Part shown: piece by piece, positions 50,101 to 56,102 of the stretch
Layout: the number at the start of each line of letters is the position of its first letter
How positions within the stretch are numbered: the first letter of the stretch is position 1
Origin: Lineus longissimus
Taxonomy: Eukaryota > Nemertea > Pilidiophora > Heteronemertea > Lineidae
Assembly: GCF_910592395.1 (NCBI RefSeq)
Contig: NC_088322.1
Span: 6,255,431-6,319,430, forward strand
Reading direction: 5' to 3'
Length of the DNA: 64,000 nt
Translations under genes and position numbers: made by a program
The notes under the pieces: model-generated
What the model saw: only the letters and a program-made list of their open reading frames with translations
The model's database searches: none
Told to the model about the DNA's origin: nothing

Positions 50101-53100
50101 TGGTGAACGAGGAAATGGACAAGTCACAGAAGAGAATTAGATCGGTTGTAGAGGAGTTGCGCTTAGAGTGAGTTTAAGCTTTGCAATAAGAATTAGATCG
50201 GTTCGGTCAGGTTCCAAATCAAACGGTCAAAATATGGTTCTCGAGCAGATTTTGGTACAGATGGAAGTGACCTGTCCTGGAGAGGAAAGCTTCCCCACTT
50301 TTTTTTGAAATTCTTTTGACAGGGTGGAAGTTCAAATGCATCATGGCCTAAGGACAGGTAACATGAAGTATGAGGTGACTCAAGTGAGTTGTAAACTGAA
50401 AGGTTCAAGTAAACTCTGTTGAGAGTAAAGTCTGTGCCATCACCTTTGGGAAGCTAGGTGGACCAGTGGAAGAACGCCGGCCTTTTGATCGGACGGTTTT
50501 GTGACTTCGAGGTTCAACCATGCCCAGTGCCTTTCAACTAGCCCAAAATCGCCAAGAGTAGCACGGAATGTGCACTTGTTTGTTCCTACAGAATGGTTCC
50601 TGGATTGGGTGTGGGAATGAATATAAAACGCCCTCAGTGTACAGATGTACAGTAAATGTATAAAGCGCTGTACATTAGCTTCATTATACTCCGTTACCTC
50701 ACGTATACTGTCTTCCTATACCGCTGATACAAAATGACCGTGTCCATACATTGGGTGGGGTACGCAATAGGGTTCACCACATGCGGGGCGGTTTTTCTTT
50801 CCCCACGTGATGAATGGGCATTTTCCATTTGCTCTGCCTCGGTCACGCCATGAATAAAGCCCAAACACGATTGTCTGGTAATACAACCCATTCAATTCAT
50901 TTAAAATCCCATCGACCAATGGTATTTTGAGGCCTTAAAGGACCACACACACATACAAAATTTGACCCTGCTTTTGAATATTGGGCACTCTTTTGTAATT
51001 TACCAGTTTGCTCCGTCCTCAAGATATATTTCACCCATTTTATTCCATGAGACTCGAACTCTAGTAATAAATCATACATAGTTCAACAAAGTATTCGCAA
51101 TCGGTCACATATGTTGGTGACATTCGAATTGTGACATCTGCGACTATTGACATTCAATTCAACTCAACGATCATGTATTTGTGCAAAATCGCTGACATAG
51201 CTCATTCATATGGGGTAAAATGGCACCAGATGCCGTCCAGGCTGTGAACGCGCGAGCCAATGACAAAACATTGCAGAAAACTAATGACAGTTTCATTGTG
51301 AAAGTCCCGCACCCTGAAGACGTCATTGAAGATTAGAGATAACTCCAGATATAATCCTTTTTTATTTGAACTTCATAAGCTGAAGAATAAAGTGCAAGTT
51401 CACATTGATATATGGCCCAGTTCCAGTCCTAATCAAAGTGTCTTAGCATCTGGGAGTACTTCAGAGGAACTACATAGTGCAAATCCTCGCAACCAAGACT
51501 GAAATACACACACACCCTGACAGCAGGACTCTCAGTTACAGTCATGAATAGGTTTCCTCAGGGTCTCCGATTTCCTCCATTACGTTTACAAAATGCCCAG
51601 TGCTAAAGACATCCCAGTTGACACTCTCCTCTTGACTCAGTATTCAGACAGCCGTTTCAATATTTTTATGTCTGTTAATCTGTTGAAGCTTGTGAAGACG
51701 TTGGTTGTTTGTTTTGCAGATTAAACAAGAGAGAAATTGAACTTATAGCAGATATGGAAAAGGCCAAACAGGCAGCTTGTAAGTTTTCAAATTGAATATT
51801 ATGTGTTTAGAGGTTTTAGAACTTTTAACGACTTTTCTGCAAGGGTTTTGGAAACTCAATTGAAAGATACCACCTCCTTGTTCGTAAAATCTTGTATCAA
51901 CACAATCAACAGTCAGCCAGAAATTGAGCAGATAAAACTTCAGGCACGGCCAGCATCCAGATCAAGTCAATTGAATCAAGGCAGAACACTTTTTTGCTGT
52001 CATGGATTGATATGTGTGAATAAAGGACAACCTGCTTGTTCTTATTTCAATGTGATCAGTAGTAAGGACCTGTAGGACAAGCTTCACATCCAAGGACCCA
52101 TAGGAGCTGTGGACTGGTGGCTCGGGCTCTTGGCTAGAGGTCCCTGGTCAAACCCCACACTGCAGTCAGTGTGGACTCTTGGCAGGTCTGTTGTCTGACT
52201 TGCCTAACTCCACTCAGGTATATAAATGGAAATGGGTGCCTGTCAGAAATGCTAAGGTCATAACGCTGATTGAGCTGACGACCTGAGTTCTGCTGAAAGT
52301 GAGATTGAAGTGTGAAGTCATATGACACCTCTACCGTAGATGATATCAGACTCTAAATCCAAACATTAACTTTTAAATGTAACCTCCTTCTAGTGTGATG
52401 TATATGATGATTTGATGATTTTTTCCAGTGGAGATCTTGGATATGCGACAGGAGAAGGGACATGACCTAAGGTTAAACATGGATAGGGCGCCCTCTATGA
52501 AAGATGAAGAAATTAACGAGTTACGGATTGATGTAAAGGTATGTTTTTTATGTTTTAACCCTTTAGATCCTAACCGGCCGATATCCGGCCACTGACTTTC
52601 GTCTATATATCCCCGACTGGCTGCTAATCGGCCACCAGTACATACCTACTCTCGAGCGACACCGTCGCCATCTATATTTTAGCTATGATACTAGGGCCGG
52701 TTTTTGGCCGGTCGGGATATATTGATGAAATGATATGACATTTAGTGGCTGACTTGTATATTGAAGTATATTGAATTGTAATTGATGCAGTTAGAACCTG
52801 TAAATGATCAACGTAACTTGATTGATAACCTCTGGCTGTATAACCGCCAATTTATGCTAACCAGTTCGTGGACTGCGACGTTGCACAAGCTGTCAATCAA
52901 ACTGCAGCGCCATCTGCGAACTATGAATGAAACTAAATATAATCTTCTTCTAAGTTCACCAGGGACACGAATACACCGTACAATAGTGTCGAACATGTAC
53001 CACAAGTTCTATACTAATGCATGAGTATTGGGACATCGTCCCTACAAGGTATACGCGAGACAAAATTTAGGGACGGGACGATATATCGTCCCCTCTAGGG

Positions 53101-56061
53101 AGGCAAGGGGTTAAAGTTCAGAATGAATGCTGAAGAAGAAGAAGAAGAAGAAGGTACTGACAGCCTTCCCACATTCTGTTCACTCTTATGCGCTTAATAA
53201 TTAATGTCTGTTGAATGTAGTTTATAGTGGATATCTAAAATCACTGACAACTGGCTGTCTGGCCATCTGAATGATACCAATATTTTCTACTATTACTATT
53301 ACTATATTTTTGATTTTCCGTTTCAGCATTTTGTGGCTGATCGGAAAGTTGACGAGGAGCTTGGCCGTACCACAAGGTTTTTGTACGATTCTGATCACTT
53401 GGTCAGTGAAATCAGTAAATTCGGAGAAGGTGAGAATTGTTCGTTTCGGAAATTGTGAGCGGGAAAAATTAAGTTACTCTGATTCCATTGGCCCACTTGA
53501 GGACTATTTTTTTACAATTCGGCGATGATTTCACAAAGTGGCCAATCAGCAAATTTGTCATTTTGAGAAAACTCAACTCAAAGATTCCATACAGTTTGAA
53601 TGACTTGAAGTGGTGAATTCCATATTCTACATGACAATAATACTGCTGAGATTATCTCAGTTTGCAGTGTCATAAATGTTACATTAAAGGCTGACACTGT
53701 TCGTTAAAAATGTCGAATTTGTAATTGAATTTGAATACTTTCAATTGCATAAATACATACTGAATATAATTTTCTGCATTGCCGTTGTGTAGACTGATAT
53801 ACAAATACTATGAATACCAAGTTTAAACAAATTTGTATTCATAATAACTGCACTCTGGCATTGTGTAGTAGTGGATTTCTATTTAACTGGACCACAAGTA
53901 ATTATGAACGGTGCACCCCTTTAACCCTTTCTGAATATTTTTTTCCTAAACCTCTGCTCTGGACTGGATATTTTTCAAGTTTTTTCGTCCAAAATCGAAA
54001 GTTTTTGAAAGCAAAGTATCGGCTTTGCAAGAATCGCTATGAAGTTGGCATGAATAGAAAAGGTATTCCCACGGATGTCGGGAATCCCCTCCGAGCAGTT
54101 AAAAAATGCGGATTGGCATTAGAAATGATTGAAAAACCGATGTAGTGAAAAGATCGTCGATCTCGCATTTCTGCGAGACTCATCCAGAACGGAGGTATTG
54201 CAGTGCTTGCAATTTTGCGAGACTTGTCCTGAAAGGGTTAAGTATCATATACTTTCTCTTCCAGTGTTACCCGTGAAGGCATCCTACTCTCCGCGACGTC
54301 CGTCCATATCGAGTATAGCTAGTAGTGATATTAGCCACAATGATCTTCCCAGCCCCAGTGCCTCCCTCACTGCGAAGTCATTAGGTAGGTATCTGAAGGA
54401 ACCACTCTCTGTCCCGAATCCCAGTGTTGCATGGCACCTCAGACTTGGCCTGTGCAGAAACATCGACTGATATTAACCTCTTGAATCCCAAAACTTGAAA
54501 ATCCCGGGATCCCAGGGTGGTCACTTGGTTGCGAAATTGGGTCTGACTTTCATGATGTATAGTGCCCGCATACAACCGCCAAAGTCCGGTACCGAGGCGC
54601 CATCTACCCAGGCATGCTCTAACTGACCCTACTGTACATCAAACACGCTAAAACAAGCAATGAACTAGCGTCCCAGCTCAAGGGAATAAAAATAGCACTG
54701 AGAACGACCTGTCGGTTGTTGGGAAAAACGTTATTTCAAAATGACTGACTGGTCGGTCACTGAGATTCAAGAGGTCAAAGGTCACCTGCAATACTTTTTA
54801 ACTTGGGGAAAAAATAATGGGGCATAAGATAACAAACACAATGGTGAAAACCGCATAAATATCGAAATACCCATCTTCAACTTATGGCAGGTAGAAAATT
54901 CAAACATTCCAGGTGGTGCAGGAAGAACAAACTGATGATGTACATTGTGCTGTACTGAAATAAAGTTTTTTATAGTTTTGTGCCTATATTTTAAAATTGG
55001 CCATTAACATGTTCACTAGAAGCTCATACCTGTGACAAAGTAATGAAAGTATAAGCATGAAACTATCAAAACTTTATTCAGTACAGTACAATGTACATCA
55101 TCAATTTGTTCTTCCTGCACCACCTGGAATGTTTTGTCATCGATGAAATCATAGGTAATAATGCCATAAAATATTGAAAGTTATTTTACCACACGTGACC
55201 CTAAATGACGTGATGTGATTGGCTCACATTCTAATGAGGTATGATAACTTGCAATATTTTGTACTACACATGTCCCAGTTCTAGCTAAACTGTTGGTCAG
55301 TGTGATGTGCATTGACTGAGCACTGATCCAAAGAATACATGTAGCTGTTGTATGGAACATGTGTATTGATGTCTCAAATGGTGGTTTACAGACTGAGTGA
55401 GATTCCAGTGAGTTATTGGACAGAGCAAATTGGCAGAAACTTTTTGCCCTAGTGGCAATAGCAGGCGTTTTTTTCCAACGGATGACAGGGCCACTCATTT
55501 TTGTCTGCTAAATGATTTTTATGAAAGAAAGATATATGTACCAGGTAGTCTGATTTGTGTTCTATTTAGGACTGTGCTTTGCCTTTGTGAGGAGTCAATT
55601 TGAGTCATTTTTGTTTACTTCTAGCTGCAAGTCAGAATAGCACAACACTATTGAGAGACAGTAAGACCATGGATGGACTGACCTCATCAGAAGTGGCCGA
55701 GTTACAGATGAGGCTGAAGGATTCACTGAAACTTCAGGTGGGTTTTTTCTTATTTATGTTCTCGCTGAGGGAGCAATTTCACAACAGTTTGTAGCGAAGC
55801 CCCATATAGGCCCAGAGACTATGGCCATTTTTATCGTAAGGGTTAACTGTCCAGTATATAAAGTAAGTATATAAGTATATAATTTCACCCCTGTGTGTAA
55901 TCTTTAGCTGGCCCCGCACGCAGCAGTCTCTCGGGTAAAGAGGAATTCAGCTGATATCTTTATGACACGAACTGAGAAGAGCTGGTTGTATCGTAGAATG
56001 CCACCTTTTTAGCTCACCTCTTAGCAGAGGTGAGCTTATCCCATACCGTGTCGTCCGTCGT

Positions 56062-56102
<41 letters not shown>

